Below, one piece after another: positions 16,710 through 25,678 of a stretch of 64,000 nucleotides of DNA; the stretch's first letter is position 1, and the number at the start of each line of letters is the position of its first letter. The position numbers and the translations under genes are program-made. Source of the DNA: Sphingomonas rubra (GTDB lineage: Bacteria > Pseudomonadota > Alphaproteobacteria > Sphingomonadales > Sphingomonadaceae). The notes under the pieces are model-generated. The model did not search any database, was not told the origin of the DNA, and was given only the letters and a program-made list of their open reading frames with translations. The stretch covers positions 62,001 through 126,000 of the forward strand of contig NZ_FOXP01000007.1 in the NCBI RefSeq assembly GCF_900115745.1, given 5' to 3'.

Positions 16710-18170
16710 ATGAGCCTCGCCCCGCGTCTCGACCTGCGGCAGTCGCAGTCGCTGGTGATGACGCCGCAGTTGCAGCAGGCGATCAAGCTGCTGGCGCTGT
16801 CGAACCTGGAGGTCGAGGGCTTCATCGCCGAGGAGATCGAGCGCAATCCGCTGCTCGAGGCACCGCGCACCGCGGAGGTCGCGACGCCCGAGCGACCCGA
16901 GGCGGTGGAGCCCGCCGGTGCCGACGCGCTGGTGACGGGAGCCGCCAAGGCCGACCCGATCGACGTCGACTACGCCACCGAGAGCCACCAGCAGGACTCG
17001 GTCGCCGATGGCGGCGGCGGCTTCGACGGCGCGCTGATCCGCGGTACGGGGCCGGAGGACGGCACCGATTTCGACGCCTTCGCCAATCCCGACCTCAGCC
17101 TCGCCGACCATCTGATGGCGCAGGCGGGCATGGCGGTGGCGGGGGCGGACCTGTTCGTCGCGCAGCACCTGATCGACCAGATCGACGAGGCGGGGTACCT
17201 GACCGCCTCGCTGCGGGACGTCGCCGATCGCCTGGGGGTGCCGCTCGCGCGGGTCGAGGCGGTGCTCGCCACGATCCAGACGTTCGACCCGACCGGCGTC
17301 GGCGCGCGCGACCTGGCCGAGTGCCTGGCGCTCCAGGCCAAGGAGGCAGACCGCCACGATCCGTGCATGGAGCGGCTGCTCGCGAACCTCGACCTGCTCG
17401 CGCGGGGCGAGCGGACGCGGCTCAAGCGGATCTGCGGGGTCGACGACGAGGATCTGGCCGACATGATCCGCGAGCTGCGCGGCTACGATCCCAAGCCCGG
17501 CTGCCGCTACGGCGGCGAGCCGACGCTGGCGGTGGTGCCCGACCTGTTCGTGCGCGAGGGGCGGGAGGGCTGGGTGATCGAGCTCAACACGGCGACGCTG
17601 CCGCGCGTGCTGGTCAACCGCCGCTACCACGCGCAGCTGGCGCACGGTGCCACCGACAAGGCGGGCAAGGCGTGGCTGGCCGACAATCTCGCCAGCGCCA
17701 ACTGGCTGGTCAAGGCGCTCGACCAGCGCCAGCGGACGATCGTCAAGGTCGCGACCGAGCTGGTCAAGCAGCAGGAGGCGTTCTTCGGCCACGGCGTGTC
17801 GCACCTGAAACCGCTGACGCTCGCGCGCGTCGCCGAGGCGATCGAGATGCACGAATCGACCGTCAGCCGGGTGACGAGCAACAAATACCTGTCCTGCGCG
17901 CGCGGGCTGTTCGAGCTGAAATACTTCTTCACCTCGGCGATCCAGGCGGCCGACGGCGGCGATGCGGCGTCGTCGGAGGCGGTGAAGAGCGCCCTGAAGG
18001 CGCTGATCGCGGGCGAGGGCGCCAAGATCCTGTCGGACGACACGCTGGTCGAGCTGCTCCAGGCCAAGGGCTTCGACATCGCCCGCCGCACCGTCGCCAA
18101 GTACCGCGAGGCGATGGGCATCGGCAGCTCGGTGCAGCGCCGCCGGGCGCGGGCGCTGGAGGGCGCCTGA
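16710..18170 (+). CDS. rpoN: RNA polymerase sigma-54 factor
   Basis: A 486-residue sigma factor. Region I is the Gln/Leu-rich activator-responsive segment (LRQSQSLVMTPQLQQAIKLL, residues 9-28). An acidic region II follows, then the core-binding domain, the helix-turn-helix IEMHESTVSRVTSNKY, and the RpoN box ARRTVAKYREAMGI near the C-terminus. It directs transcription from -24/-12 promoters with enhancer-binding activators. Placement after lptCAB is the common proteobacterial order; here the hpf and ptsN genes that often follow are absent. Confidence 0.97.
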   Translation: MSLAPRLDLRQSQSLVMTPQLQQAIKLLALSNLEVEGFIAEEIERNPLLEAPRTAEVATPERPEAVEPAGADALVTGAAKADPIDVDYATESHQQDSVADGGGGFDGALIRGTGPEDGTDFDAFANPDLSLADHLMAQAGMAVAGADLFVAQHLIDQIDEAGYLTASLRDVADRLGVPLARVEAVLATIQTFDPTGVGARDLAECLALQAKEADRHDPCMERLLANLDLLARGERTRLKRICGVDDEDLADMIRELRGYDPKPGCRYGGEPTLAVVPDLFVREGREGWVIELNTATLPRVLVNRRYHAQLAHGATDKAGKAWLADNLASANWLVKALDQRQRTIVKVATELVKQQEAFFGHGVSHLKPLTLARVAEAIEMHESTVSRVTSNKYLSCARGLFELKYFFTSAIQAADGGDAASSEAVKSALKALIAGEGAKILSDDTLVELLQAKGFDIARRTVAKYREAMGIGSSVQRRRARALEGA

Positions 18171-18238
18171 CCGGCCACGCGCCTTCACCCGATCTGAACC
18201 ATTGCGGGTCATTCCCGCGGGCAGGGGAGGGTGTCGCG

Positions 18239-18601
18239 ATGTACAGTGTGAAGGTCGATCTGGCACGGGGCATGTTCGAGACCAGCATCTCGGGCTTCTG
18301 GACGCTGGCGGACGTCGAGGCGTTCGGGCGCGAGGCGAACGCCGCCGCGGCGCGGATCGCCGCCACCGGACGCGCACCCGTCTCCTTATGCGATTACACC
18401 AACGCCGCGATCCAGAGCCAGGAGGTGATCGCCGCGTTCCAGCGCATGATGGAGAATCCGACCACCCGTTCGCACCGCATCGCCATGTACACCAGCGGGG
18501 TCATGGCGCGGATGCAGGCGACGCGCGCGACCGCGAGTCGTGAGGAGGTGCGCTTCTTCACCGATCGCGTCGAGGCGGAACGCTGGTTGTTCGCGTCCTG
18601 A
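18239..18601 (+). CDS. Hypothetical protein, 120 aa, STAS/SpoIIAA-like
   Basis: A single small domain starting MYSVKVDLARGMFETSISGF, preceded by a GGGGAGGG ribosome site. The pattern of an N-terminal beta pair (VKVDLARGMFETSISGFWTL), a helix (DVEAFGREANAAAARIA) and a central strand before NAAIQSQEVIAAFQRMM resembles proteins of STAS/SpoIIAA fold described as unknown in sphingomonads. The fold is an inference. It is 68 bases after rpoN on the same strand, but no functional link is evident. Confidence 0.7.
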   Translation: MYSVKVDLARGMFETSISGFWTLADVEAFGREANAAAARIAATGRAPVSLCDYTNAAIQSQEVIAAFQRMMENPTTRSHRIAMYTSGVMARMQATRATASREEVRFFTDRVEAERWLFAS

Positions 18602-18605
18602 CCGT

Positions 18606-18674
18606 GCCCCGGCGAAGGCGGGGATCTCTTGCCGCTCCTCGCCGCGGGGAATTTCAGCCTTCGCCGGAGTGACG
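18606..18674. repeat. Degenerate family-A-like inverted repeat
   Basis: CCCCGGCGAAGGCGGGGATC at the left and TTCAGCCTTCGCCGGAGTGA at the right are imperfect inverted copies. They lie between the 120-aa hypothetical gene and the convergent S10 peptidase. Confidence 0.65.
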
Positions 18675-18693
18675 TAGCGCCTCGCCCCTCCCG

Positions 18694-20334
18694 TCAGTTC
18701 GGCGTGTCCCCTGCCGGGATCGCCGCGCTGGACGAAGGCGGCACCGGCGGCGTGGCGGAGCGCGCGTCGCTCACCGCCTCGTCGTACCAGGCCGCCAAGT
18801 CGGTCTTCATCTGGCGCAGCGCGTCCGGGTTCAGGTACGTCATGTGTCCCGCCGGATAGTAGGTGAAGCGCAGGTTGGCCTGTTGCGCGCGCGGCAGCAT
18901 CATGTGTCCCAGATCGTTCTCCGTGCCGAAGAACGGCGTCGCCATGTCGTAATAGCCGTTCATCGACAGCACCTTGAGGTACGGGTTCGCGCGCATCGCG
19001 GCGGCGAGGTCGATGGCGGTGTTGGGATTGTTCTGGCCCTGGCCGGAGCCCGGCGCATCGTGCTTCCAGTTCCACGTCCAGCCTGCCGCATCGCGCGCCG
19101 ACAGCCGGTACGGCAGTTCGGTGCGATAGCCGAGCGTGGTCGTCAGATAGTCGTGGAACGAGGCGATGTACGCGCCCGAGATCGCGTCGGACGAGGCGTC
19201 GGTCTCCGGTCGCTCGCCCGCCGCATCGGCGTCGGTGCCGGTGTAGCGCGAATCGAAGCGGCCCACCGTCTGCGCGGTGCCGCGCAGCAGCTCCTTCTGG
19301 AAGCGCGGCAGGTCGACGCGCAGGTTGGCGCGCTTGATGAAGTCGGGCGACAGGCCGGTCAGCCGGCTCATCTGCGCCGCCACCTGGTCGCGCTCGGCGT
19401 CCGGGATGTTCTGCCCCTTGGCGAGCGCCGACATGTACGGGCCGACCGCGAAGGCGCGCGCCTGCGCCACCACGGTGGCCACGTCGGCGGGACGGTCGGC
19501 CAGCCGATTGTGGTACCAGGCGGTCGCCGCGTAGCTCGGCAGGTAGTTGAGGTAGACCTGGTCGAGCCCGGGCTGGCGATAGCCGTAGTTCATGATGCTC
19601 GACAGCAGCACCACGCCGTTCAGCGCCATGCCGCGCTCCTGCAACTGATAGGCGAGCGCGCCGGAGCGGAGCGTGCCGTAGCTCTCGCCGAGCAGGAATT
19701 TGGGGCTCATCCAGCGGCCGAACTTGGTGACGTAGCGGATGATGCCCTTGGCAAAAGCGTCCGCGTCCTCGTCCGTGCCGTAGAAGGCGGCGGGCCGCAT
19801 GTCGCCGAGCGGCCGGGAATAGCCGGTGCCGATCGCGTCCAGGAAGACCAGGTCGGTCTTGTCGAGCAGCGAATAGGGATTGGGCGCGACGTCGTACGGT
19901 GCGGGGCGGATGAATTCCGGACTGGTCGTCTGGATGCGGACCGGCGCGAAGCTGCCCATGCGCAGCCAGAAGGACGGCGATCCGGGCCCGCCATTGTAGA
20001 GAAAGGTCACCGGACGCTTGGTGCCCGGCCTGACGCCGTCGAGCGTGTAGGCGGTGTAGAACATCGACGCGGTCGGCTTGCCCTCGATGTCGCGCAGCGT
20101 GAGCGTGCCGGCCGAGGCGGTGTAGCCGTAGCGGCGGCCGGCGATCGTCACCGCATCGCGATGCTTCGTCTCCGCTTCCGCCACCGGCGCGTTGGCGTAG
20201 GCGGCCTCGGCCTCGTCCTTCAGCTTGTCGGCGTTGGACTGGACGACCGACTTGTCGCCTTTGCCTTGCGCCAGGAGGGGGGCGGGCGAGAGGCCGGTCG
20301 CGACGAGCGCGAGGGCGATGATCCTGCTGGTCAT
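18694..20334 (-). CDS. S10 family serine carboxypeptidase, exported
   Basis: A 546-residue protein with a signal peptide (TSRIIALALVATGLSPAPLLAQ). The S10 carboxypeptidase features are the oxyanion region FLYNGGPGSPSFWLRMGSFAP, the nucleophile motif GESYGTLR, and C-terminal Asp and His candidates in MNGYYDMATPFFGTE and YYPAGHMTYLN. It should remove C-terminal residues from peptides in the periplasm or outside the cell. Such enzymes are frequent in sphingomonads with TonB-dependent nutrient uptake. It is 14 bases downstream of the HhH gene on the same strand. Start at 20334 (MTSRII) rather than four codons upstream. Confidence 0.92.
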   Translation of the reverse strand: MTSRIIALALVATGLSPAPLLAQGKGDKSVVQSNADKLKDEAEAAYANAPVAEAETKHRDAVTIAGRRYGYTASAGTLTLRDIEGKPTASMFYTAYTLDGVRPGTKRPVTFLYNGGPGSPSFWLRMGSFAPVRIQTTSPEFIRPAPYDVAPNPYSLLDKTDLVFLDAIGTGYSRPLGDMRPAAFYGTDEDADAFAKGIIRYVTKFGRWMSPKFLLGESYGTLRSGALAYQLQERGMALNGVVLLSSIMNYGYRQPGLDQVYLNYLPSYAATAWYHNRLADRPADVATVVAQARAFAVGPYMSALAKGQNIPDAERDQVAAQMSRLTGLSPDFIKRANLRVDLPRFQKELLRGTAQTVGRFDSRYTGTDADAAGERPETDASSDAISGAYIASFHDYLTTTLGYRTELPYRLSARDAAGWTWNWKHDAPGSGQGQNNPNTAIDLAAAMRANPYLKVLSMNGYYDMATPFFGTENDLGHMMLPRAQQANLRFTYYPAGHMTYLNPDALRQMKTDLAAWYDEAVSDARSATPPVPPSSSAAIPAGDTPN

Positions 20335-20348
20335 GATGGTGTCCACGG

Positions 20349-21005
20349 TCAGAGTTTGCCGAACGCCGCCTCGAACCCGGCGCGGTCGCCCGCGGCGAGG
20401 AAGCGTGCCTGCTCGATCCAGCGATCGCGCGCCATGCGGCCGCGGAACGCGCCCAGCTCGGCGTCGAGCGCCGCCGCCTCCGCCTCGGTCAGCGCAGCGA
20501 TCTGGCCGACGCGGGTGATGCCGTGCGCCGCCAGCGCCGCCGACACCTTGGGGCCGAGGCCCTTGAGCAGCGTCACCGGTTGGTCGCCCGGCGCGTCGCC
20601 GGCGGCCGGGGTGGGAGAAGGAGACGGCTCGGGCGGCGACGCCTCGCTCGCGGGGCTCGCGTCCAGCGGCGCCGCGGCGGCGATCGGCTCGTCGGCGAGC
20701 GGCATCGGCGCGGCGGGCGGTACGATGGCCTCCTCGCGCGGCGGCGGGGGCGGCGGCGAAGCGGCCGGCTCGGGCACCCGCCGCGGCTCGGCAGAGGGTA
20801 CGGGCACGCCCGCCTGCTCGGCGTTGCGCGTCATCTCGTGCTCCGCCCGCCCGCGCGCCCGCTTGCGGCGGATGCCGACCAGGATGATTGCGATCGCGGC
20901 GATCGCCACCAGCGCGACGATGACGAGATGGACGGCGGTGAGCGTGCCGATGCCGTCGGGAAGCAGGCTGGCGCCGGACTGCGAAACTGCGCTGGTGTCG
21001 TTCAT
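20349..21005 (-). CDS. Membrane-anchored protein with helix-hairpin-helix domain
   Basis: A 218-residue protein: one transmembrane segment near residues 24-45 (AVHLVIVALVAIAAIAIILVGI) followed by basic residues, a long Pro/Ala/Ser-rich region (about 60-140), and a C-terminal helix-hairpin-helix module (TLLKGLGPKVSAALAAHGITRVGQIAALTEAEAAALD). Similar C-terminal modules appear in proteins annotated as 'flap endonuclease-like', but no nuclease residues are visible, so nucleic-acid or protein binding is all that can be suggested. It probably shares a transcript with the downstream S10 peptidase. Confidence 0.82.
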   Translation of the reverse strand: MNDTSAVSQSGASLLPDGIGTLTAVHLVIVALVAIAAIAIILVGIRRKRARGRAEHEMTRNAEQAGVPVPSAEPRRVPEPAASPPPPPPREEAIVPPAAPMPLADEPIAAAAPLDASPASEASPPEPSPSPTPAAGDAPGDQPVTLLKGLGPKVSAALAAHGITRVGQIAALTEAEAAALDAELGAFRGRMARDRWIEQARFLAAGDRAGFEAAFGKL

Positions 21006-21058
21006 GCCGTCAGCCTAGCGCCGGCGGGGAAGCGGGGCGAGCCCTGATCGCGCGCTTT

Positions 21059-21082
21059 CGTCATGCCGGGACAAGCCCGGGT
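21059..21082. repeat. Partial family-B repeat arm
   Basis: A short CCGGGACAAGCCCGG palindrome within a family-B-type arm starting CGTCATGCCGGG, between the HhH gene and the end of purD. No second arm is visible. Confidence 0.6.
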
Positions 21083-21091
21083 TGCCGGCGT

Positions 21092-22363
21092 CTACTTCGC
21101 AGCCTCCCGCGCGACCTCGCGCCAGCCGATGTCGCGGCGGTGGAACCCGTCGGCGTAATCGAGCGCGTCGACCCCGGCATAGGCCGCCGCCTGCGCTGCG
21201 GCGACGCTGGCCCCCCGCGCCGTCACCGCCAGCACGCGGCCGCCCGCCGCGACCAGCGCGTCACCGTCGCGCCGGGTTCCCGCCTGGAAGACCACGGCGC
21301 CGGTCGCCTCCGCCGCGTCGATCCCGCGAACCGCGCCGCCGGGCACCGGCGTGCCGGGATAGCCGCGTGCCGCCACCACCACGGTCAGCGCAGGATCATC
21401 GGAGAAGGCGGGCGCGGGCAAATCGCCGAGCCGCCCGGTCGCCGTAGCCAGCATCGTCGCCGCCAGGTCGCCCTCGAACCGCAGCATCAACACCTGCGTC
21501 TCCGGGTCGCCGAACCGGGCATTGTACTCGATCAGCTTGGGGCCGGTCGCCGTCAGCATCAGCCCCGCGTAGAGCACGCCGACGAAAGGCGTGCCCTCGG
21601 CGCGCATCGCGTCGATCGTCGGCCGCACGATCTCCTCCACCGCGCGGCGCTCCAGCTCGGGGGTGAGGACGCGGGCGGGGCTGTACGCGCCCATGCCGCC
21701 GGTGTTGGCGCCCGTGTCCGCCTCGCCCACCCGCTTGTGGTCCTGCGCCGATCCGAACACGGCCAGGTCGGTGCCGTCGGTCAGCACGAACAGGCTGGCC
21801 TCCTCGCCGTCGAGGAATTCCTCGATCACCGCCTCTCCGCCCGGTTCCGCGAACAGCGCGTCGAGCGCCGCGACCGCCTCGTCGCGCGTGAACGCCACCG
21901 TCACGCCCTTGCCCGCGGCCAGGCCGTCCGCCTTGATGACTACCGGCAGGCCGAAGGTGCCGGCGAGCGCCGCGTCCGCCTCCTCGCGCGACGAGACGCG
22001 GACGTAGCCCGCGGTCGGGATGCCCGCGCGCCGGCACAGGTCCTTGGTGAAGCCCTTCGATCCTTCCAGCCGCGCCGCCGCCGCCGAGGGGCCGAACACT
22101 GGCACGCCCGCGGCGCGCAGGGCATCGGCGAGGCCGTCGACCAGCGGCGCCTCCGGCCCGATCACGACCAGGCCGATGTCGTGGGCGCGCGCGAAGCCGA
22201 CCACGCGAGCGTGATCCGCCGCGTCCACGCCTGCGATCGTCGCGTGGGCGGCGATGCCGGGGTTGCCCGGCGCGGCGTAGAGCGTATCGAGGGTCGGCGA
22301 CTGCGCCAGCTTCCACGCCAGCGCGTGCTCGCGCCCGCCTGCGCCGATCAACAGGACGTTCAT
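21092..22363 (-). CDS. purD: Phosphoribosylamine-glycine ligase
   Basis: A 423-residue ATP-grasp enzyme of de novo purine synthesis (phosphoribosylamine + glycine + ATP to GAR). The N-terminus [20 protein letters not shown] is the family standard, followed by [53 protein letters not shown], the [15 protein letters not shown] region, and [24 protein letters not shown]. Length is normal. Its ATG (complement of 22361-22363) overlaps the ATG of the divergent xseA gene at 22362-22364, leaving no intergenic space. Confidence 0.98.
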   Translation of the reverse strand: MNVLLIGAGGREHALAWKLAQSPTLDTLYAAPGNPGIAAHATIAGVDAADHARVVGFARAHDIGLVVIGPEAPLVDGLADALRAAGVPVFGPSAAAARLEGSKGFTKDLCRRAGIPTAGYVRVSSREEADAALAGTFGLPVVIKADGLAAGKGVTVAFTRDEAVAALDALFAEPGGEAVIEEFLDGEEASLFVLTDGTDLAVFGSAQDHKRVGEADTGANTGGMGAYSPARVLTPELERRAVEEIVRPTIDAMRAEGTPFVGVLYAGLMLTATGPKLIEYNARFGDPETQVLMLRFEGDLAATMLATATGRLGDLPAPAFSDDPALTVVVAARGYPGTPVPGGAVRGIDAAEATGAVVFQAGTRRDGDALVAAGGRVLAVTARGASVAAAQAAAYAGVDALDYADGFHRRDIGWREVAREAAK

Positions 22364-23771
22364 GCCCGATTCCTTCCTAGACGAGCCCCGGCTGGTAGCC
22401 GAGCCGATCCCCGGCGACAACGCGCCGGCGCTGTCGGTGGGTGAGCTGTCGCAGGCGCTGAAGCGGATGGTGGAAGGCGAGTTCGGCCATGTCCGCCTGC
22501 GCGGCGAGATCTCCGGGTTCAAGCGCGTCGCCTCCGGCCATTCCTATCTGTGCCTGAAGGACGACAAGGCGGTCATCGACGGCGTGATGTGGAAGGGCTC
22601 GGCATCGGGCCTCGCCTTCCAGCCGCAGGACGGCGTCGAGGTGATCGCCACCGGTCGGCTCACCACTTTCCCCGGCCGTTCCAAATATCAGATCGTCATC
22701 GACCGGATGGAGCTGGCGGGCGCGGGCGCGCTGATGGCGCTCCTCGACAAGCTCCGCCAGAAGCTCGCCGCCGAGGGGCTGTTCGACCGCGAGAAGAAGA
22801 AGCCGCTGCCGTTCATGCCGCGCGTGATCGGTGTCGTCACCTCGGGCACCGGCGCGGTCATCCGCGACATCCTCCACCGACTGGAGGACCGCTGCCCGAC
22901 CCACGTCGTCGTGTGGCCGGTGAAAGTGCAGGGGGAGGGGGCCGCCGCCGAGGTCGCGGCCGCGGTGCGCGGCTTCGACGCGCTGGCGCCGGCCGGGTCG
23001 GATGGGGCCGGGCCGGTGCCGCGCCCGGACCTCGTCATCGTCGCGCGCGGTGGCGGCTCGGTGGAGGATTTGTGGGCGTTCAACGAGGAGGTGGTGGTTC
23101 GCGCCGTCGCCGGCTGCTCGATCCCGATCATCTCCGCCGTGGGCCACGAGACCGACACGACGTTGTGCGACCACGCCGCCGACCTGCGCGCGCCCACCCC
23201 GACCGCCGCGGCCGAGATCGCGGTGCCGGTGCTCGCCGACCTGCGGCTGACGATCGACGGTTACCGCGCGCGGACCGAGCGCTGCGCGCGCCGCTACGTC
23301 GAGCGCGGACGCGAGCGGACGGCGGCGCTCGCCCGCGTCATGCCGCGGCTCGATCAGCTGCTCGCCCCCCAGCGCCAGCGCGCCGACGAGGCGGGGGCGC
23401 GGCTCGGCCGCGGGCTGGAGCGGCGCGTGACGACCGCGCGCGGGCAGCTCGACCGAGCGGCGGGTGCGCTCCGCCCGGCGGTGCTGCTCGCCCGCGTAGA
23501 GGCGGCGCGCTCGCGCCTCGACGGCACGTGGCGCCTCGTCCAGTCGCTCAATCCCGACCGCGTGCTGGAGCGCGGCTACGCCCGGATCACCAGCCGCGAC
23601 GGCCGCACGCTGGCGAGCGCCGCCGCCGCCCGCGCCGCGGGCGCGCTGACGCTGCGCTTCGGCGACGGCAGCGTCGACGTGGGCGTCGATGGCGGCCGCC
23701 CCGCCCGGGTTGAGCGGGCAGGGGCCAAGGCCTATGTCCCGCCGCGGCCCGACCAGCCGACGCTGCTCTGA
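22362..23771 (+). CDS. xseA: Exodeoxyribonuclease VII large subunit
   Basis: A 469-residue subunit of the single-strand-specific exonuclease VII. The N-terminal OB-fold is seen in [31 protein letters not shown] and [20 protein letters not shown]. The central domain contains [40 protein letters not shown] and [30 protein letters not shown] long Arg/Ala-rich coiled coil covers about 290-390. The small subunit XseB is not nearby. The start overlaps the purD start on the other strand, so its promoter must lie inside purD. Confidence 0.96.
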   Translation: MPDSFLDEPRLVAEPIPGDNAPALSVGELSQALKRMVEGEFGHVRLRGEISGFKRVASGHSYLCLKDDKAVIDGVMWKGSASGLAFQPQDGVEVIATGRLTTFPGRSKYQIVIDRMELAGAGALMALLDKLRQKLAAEGLFDREKKKPLPFMPRVIGVVTSGTGAVIRDILHRLEDRCPTHVVVWPVKVQGEGAAAEVAAAVRGFDALAPAGSDGAGPVPRPDLVIVARGGGSVEDLWAFNEEVVVRAVAGCSIPIISAVGHETDTTLCDHAADLRAPTPTAAAEIAVPVLADLRLTIDGYRARTERCARRYVERGRERTAALARVMPRLDQLLAPQRQRADEAGARLGRGLERRVTTARGQLDRAAGALRPAVLLARVEAARSRLDGTWRLVQSLNPDRVLERGYARITSRDGRTLASAAAARAAGALTLRFGDGSVDVGVDGGRPARVERAGAKAYVPPRPDQPTLL

Positions 23772-23795
23772 TCCCCTTCTCCGGAACCTGTCCCG

Positions 23796-23996
23796 ATGCT
23801 GATGTCCCACGCCGATCGCCCCGCCCGGCTCCTCTACATGGCCAACGGCTTTCGCGTGCTGGCACCGGGCGACCATGTGCTGTGCGCGAGCTCGGGCGCA
23901 CGCATCAGGCTGGACGACCTGCGCTACTGGAGCGTCCGCGACCAGGCTCCTTATGCCACGCCGCAGCTGGCCAGCGAGGCGCTGAGCCCGCGATGA
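23796..23996 (+). CDS. DUF2093 family protein
   Basis: A 66-residue protein matching the alphaproteobacterial DUF2093 pattern: RLLYMANGFRVLAPGDHVLCASSGARIRLDDLRYWSVRDQAPYATPQLASE. One cysteine lies in the VLCA segment. Function unknown. An alternative ATG two codons downstream (MSHADRPA) is possible. It lies 24 bases after xseA and 10 bases before the M23 peptidase gene, so the three are likely co-transcribed. Confidence 0.88.
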   Translation: MLMSHADRPARLLYMANGFRVLAPGDHVLCASSGARIRLDDLRYWSVRDQAPYATPQLASEALSPR

Positions 23997-24006
23997 GCGG
24001 CCTGCG

Positions 24007-24909
24007 ATGACGTGCGCACTGGCGGCGGCGATGGCGACGCTGCTCCTCCTGCCGAGTTGCGTGGCGCCGGGTGGAAACGACGTGGTAGAGCGCGTCTCGC
24101 CGCCTCCACCATCGGCACCGCCCGCACACGTGACACCGCCGAACCTCCGGTCGTGGCGCCTGGACGGGGCGCCGCAGCAGGGCGGGCTGGTGCGTGGCCA
24201 GGTCGCGACGGAGACGGTGGCGCTGACGCTCGACGGCCGCAACGTGCCGCTTGGCGCGGACGGCGCCTTCATCATCGGCTTCGATCGCGACGCTCCGCCC
24301 ACCATGACTCTCGCCGAAGTAAAAGCCGATGGCTCGCTCGCCGACCACCCGCTGGTGATCGCCCCTCGCGCCTGGCGGATCGAGCGCGTCGACGCTCCCT
24401 ATCGCGCCGGCCGCAGCGAACCCGAGTTCGCCGCGCTCCGCCCCGCCGAGCTCGCCGCCATCGCCGCGGCGCGGGCGACCCGCACCGATGCCGCCGGCTG
24501 GCGCCAGGCGTTCCGCTGGCCGGCGGCCGGTCGCCAGTCCGGCTGGTTCGGCTCGCAGCGCGTCTATCAGGGCAAGCCCGGCAGCTACCATTCGGGCGCC
24601 GACGTCGCGGTGCCGACCGGCACGCCGGTGCTCGCCCCCGCCGACGGCGTCGTCGTCCTCGCCGCCGACCATCCTTTCACGCTGGAGGGCAATCTGCTGA
24701 TGGTCGACCACGGCGCCGGCCTGGGCAGCGCCTTCCTCCACCTGTCCCGCCTCAACGTGCACGTCGGCGACCATGTGCGCCAGGGCCAGCGGATCGCACT
24801 ATCCGGCGCTACCGGCCGCGCGACCGGGCCGCACCTCCACTGGGGGCTGCAGTGGAACGGCGCGCGGCTCGACCCGCTGCTGGTGGCGGGGCCGGTGCCG
24901 GCGGGTTAG
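24007..24909 (+). CDS. M23 family metallopeptidase, probable lipoprotein
   Basis: A 300-residue envelope protein. The N-terminus has a lipoprotein signal (LLLLPSC, lipidated Cys near residue 18). A Pro-rich linker and a beta-rich region follow. The LytM/M23 domain (about 170-295) has the zinc ligands in YHSGADVAVPTGTPV (H and D) and GPHLHWGL (H-x-H). All appear intact, so it is probably an active peptidoglycan endopeptidase. Its stop overlaps the stop of the convergent hypothetical gene by four bases. Confidence 0.93.
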   Translation: MTCALAAAMATLLLLPSCVAPGGNDVVERVSPPPPSAPPAHVTPPNLRSWRLDGAPQQGGLVRGQVATETVALTLDGRNVPLGADGAFIIGFDRDAPPTMTLAEVKADGSLADHPLVIAPRAWRIERVDAPYRAGRSEPEFAALRPAELAAIAAARATRTDAAGWRQAFRWPAAGRQSGWFGSQRVYQGKPGSYHSGADVAVPTGTPVLAPADGVVVLAADHPFTLEGNLLMVDHGAGLGSAFLHLSRLNVHVGDHVRQGQRIALSGATGRATGPHLHWGLQWNGARLDPLLVAGPVPAG

Positions 24910-25424
24910 CGGAGGCGTTTAACCGGTACGCCGCGAGACTGACCGCTGATCGAAGCGCGAAAGCCGCCTAGCGACGAACGCCTCAACTTGATCGCAGTGC
25001 CCGGTGCAGGAATGTGGGGCAGATCTTCCAGCGTTTGCCATACCATGCCGTTGGCGAGTGCGAGATTCCACCGGCCAGCCATTGCCATGTCAGGGGTAGC
25101 GCGTTGGATCGTGGTGTCAAGGTCGACCACTGCCGTCCGGCGATCCGCGTCGCCGCCACCAAAGGCTTCGCCCGGTGGTGAGGTGAGGCCGAACCGCTTC
25201 TGCTTGCGGGCGACCACTGCGTTGCGATCGAGTACCAGCACCGTCTTCTCGATGCGCGCCCGATCGAGCGCCGCCACCGTTCGATCGAAACAAGCGAGCC
25301 GCGCGTCACGCTTGGCCTCCGACCGACATCCAATGACGGCCTCGAGTTGCGGCGCTGCGTCCTGTGCTGCTGTCCCAGCGGGCATGCCAACGATGGCAGC
25401 AGCCAAACAAATCACATCTCGCAT
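24906..25424 (-). CDS. Hypothetical exported protein, 172 aa
   Basis: A secreted protein with signal peptide (MRDVICLAAAIVGMPAGTAAQ). The segment after it, IGCRSEAKRDARLACFDRTVAALD, holds two cysteines in a C-x(6)-DARLxCFD pattern that recurs in many exported alphaproteobacterial proteins of unknown function. The middle is basic (VVARKQKRFGLTSP). No catalytic motif was seen. Start at 25424 gives the signal peptide directly; a longer frame exists. It is convergent with the M23 gene and divergent from the TonB receptor. Confidence 0.75.
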   Translation of the reverse strand: MRDVICLAAAIVGMPAGTAAQDAAPQLEAVIGCRSEAKRDARLACFDRTVAALDRARIEKTVLVLDRNAVVARKQKRFGLTSPPGEAFGGGDADRRTAVVDLDTTIQRATPDMAMAGRWNLALANGMVWQTLEDLPHIPAPGTAIKLRRSSLGGFRASISGQSRGVPVKRLR

Positions 25425-25678
25425 GATCGAGCCTACCTTTTTTGAAAAAACCTCCCATGGCGCGACAAGGGCGCGAAAGCGAGCACGCATGAAGTGGTAT
25501 GCGAAGACAGTGATCCTGTGGCCTTCGTGCTACAATCATGTGAAAAACGCATGACAATTGCGCCGACACGTTGTGTCCTGTCTATCAAGTCGGCAAGCAG
25601 CAGGCATGGGGTGTGGTCACCGACCGTGCTCGTGCCGTCCTAGGCCGTAAAGGCCGGGACACCAGAAAGGGTTGTTAC

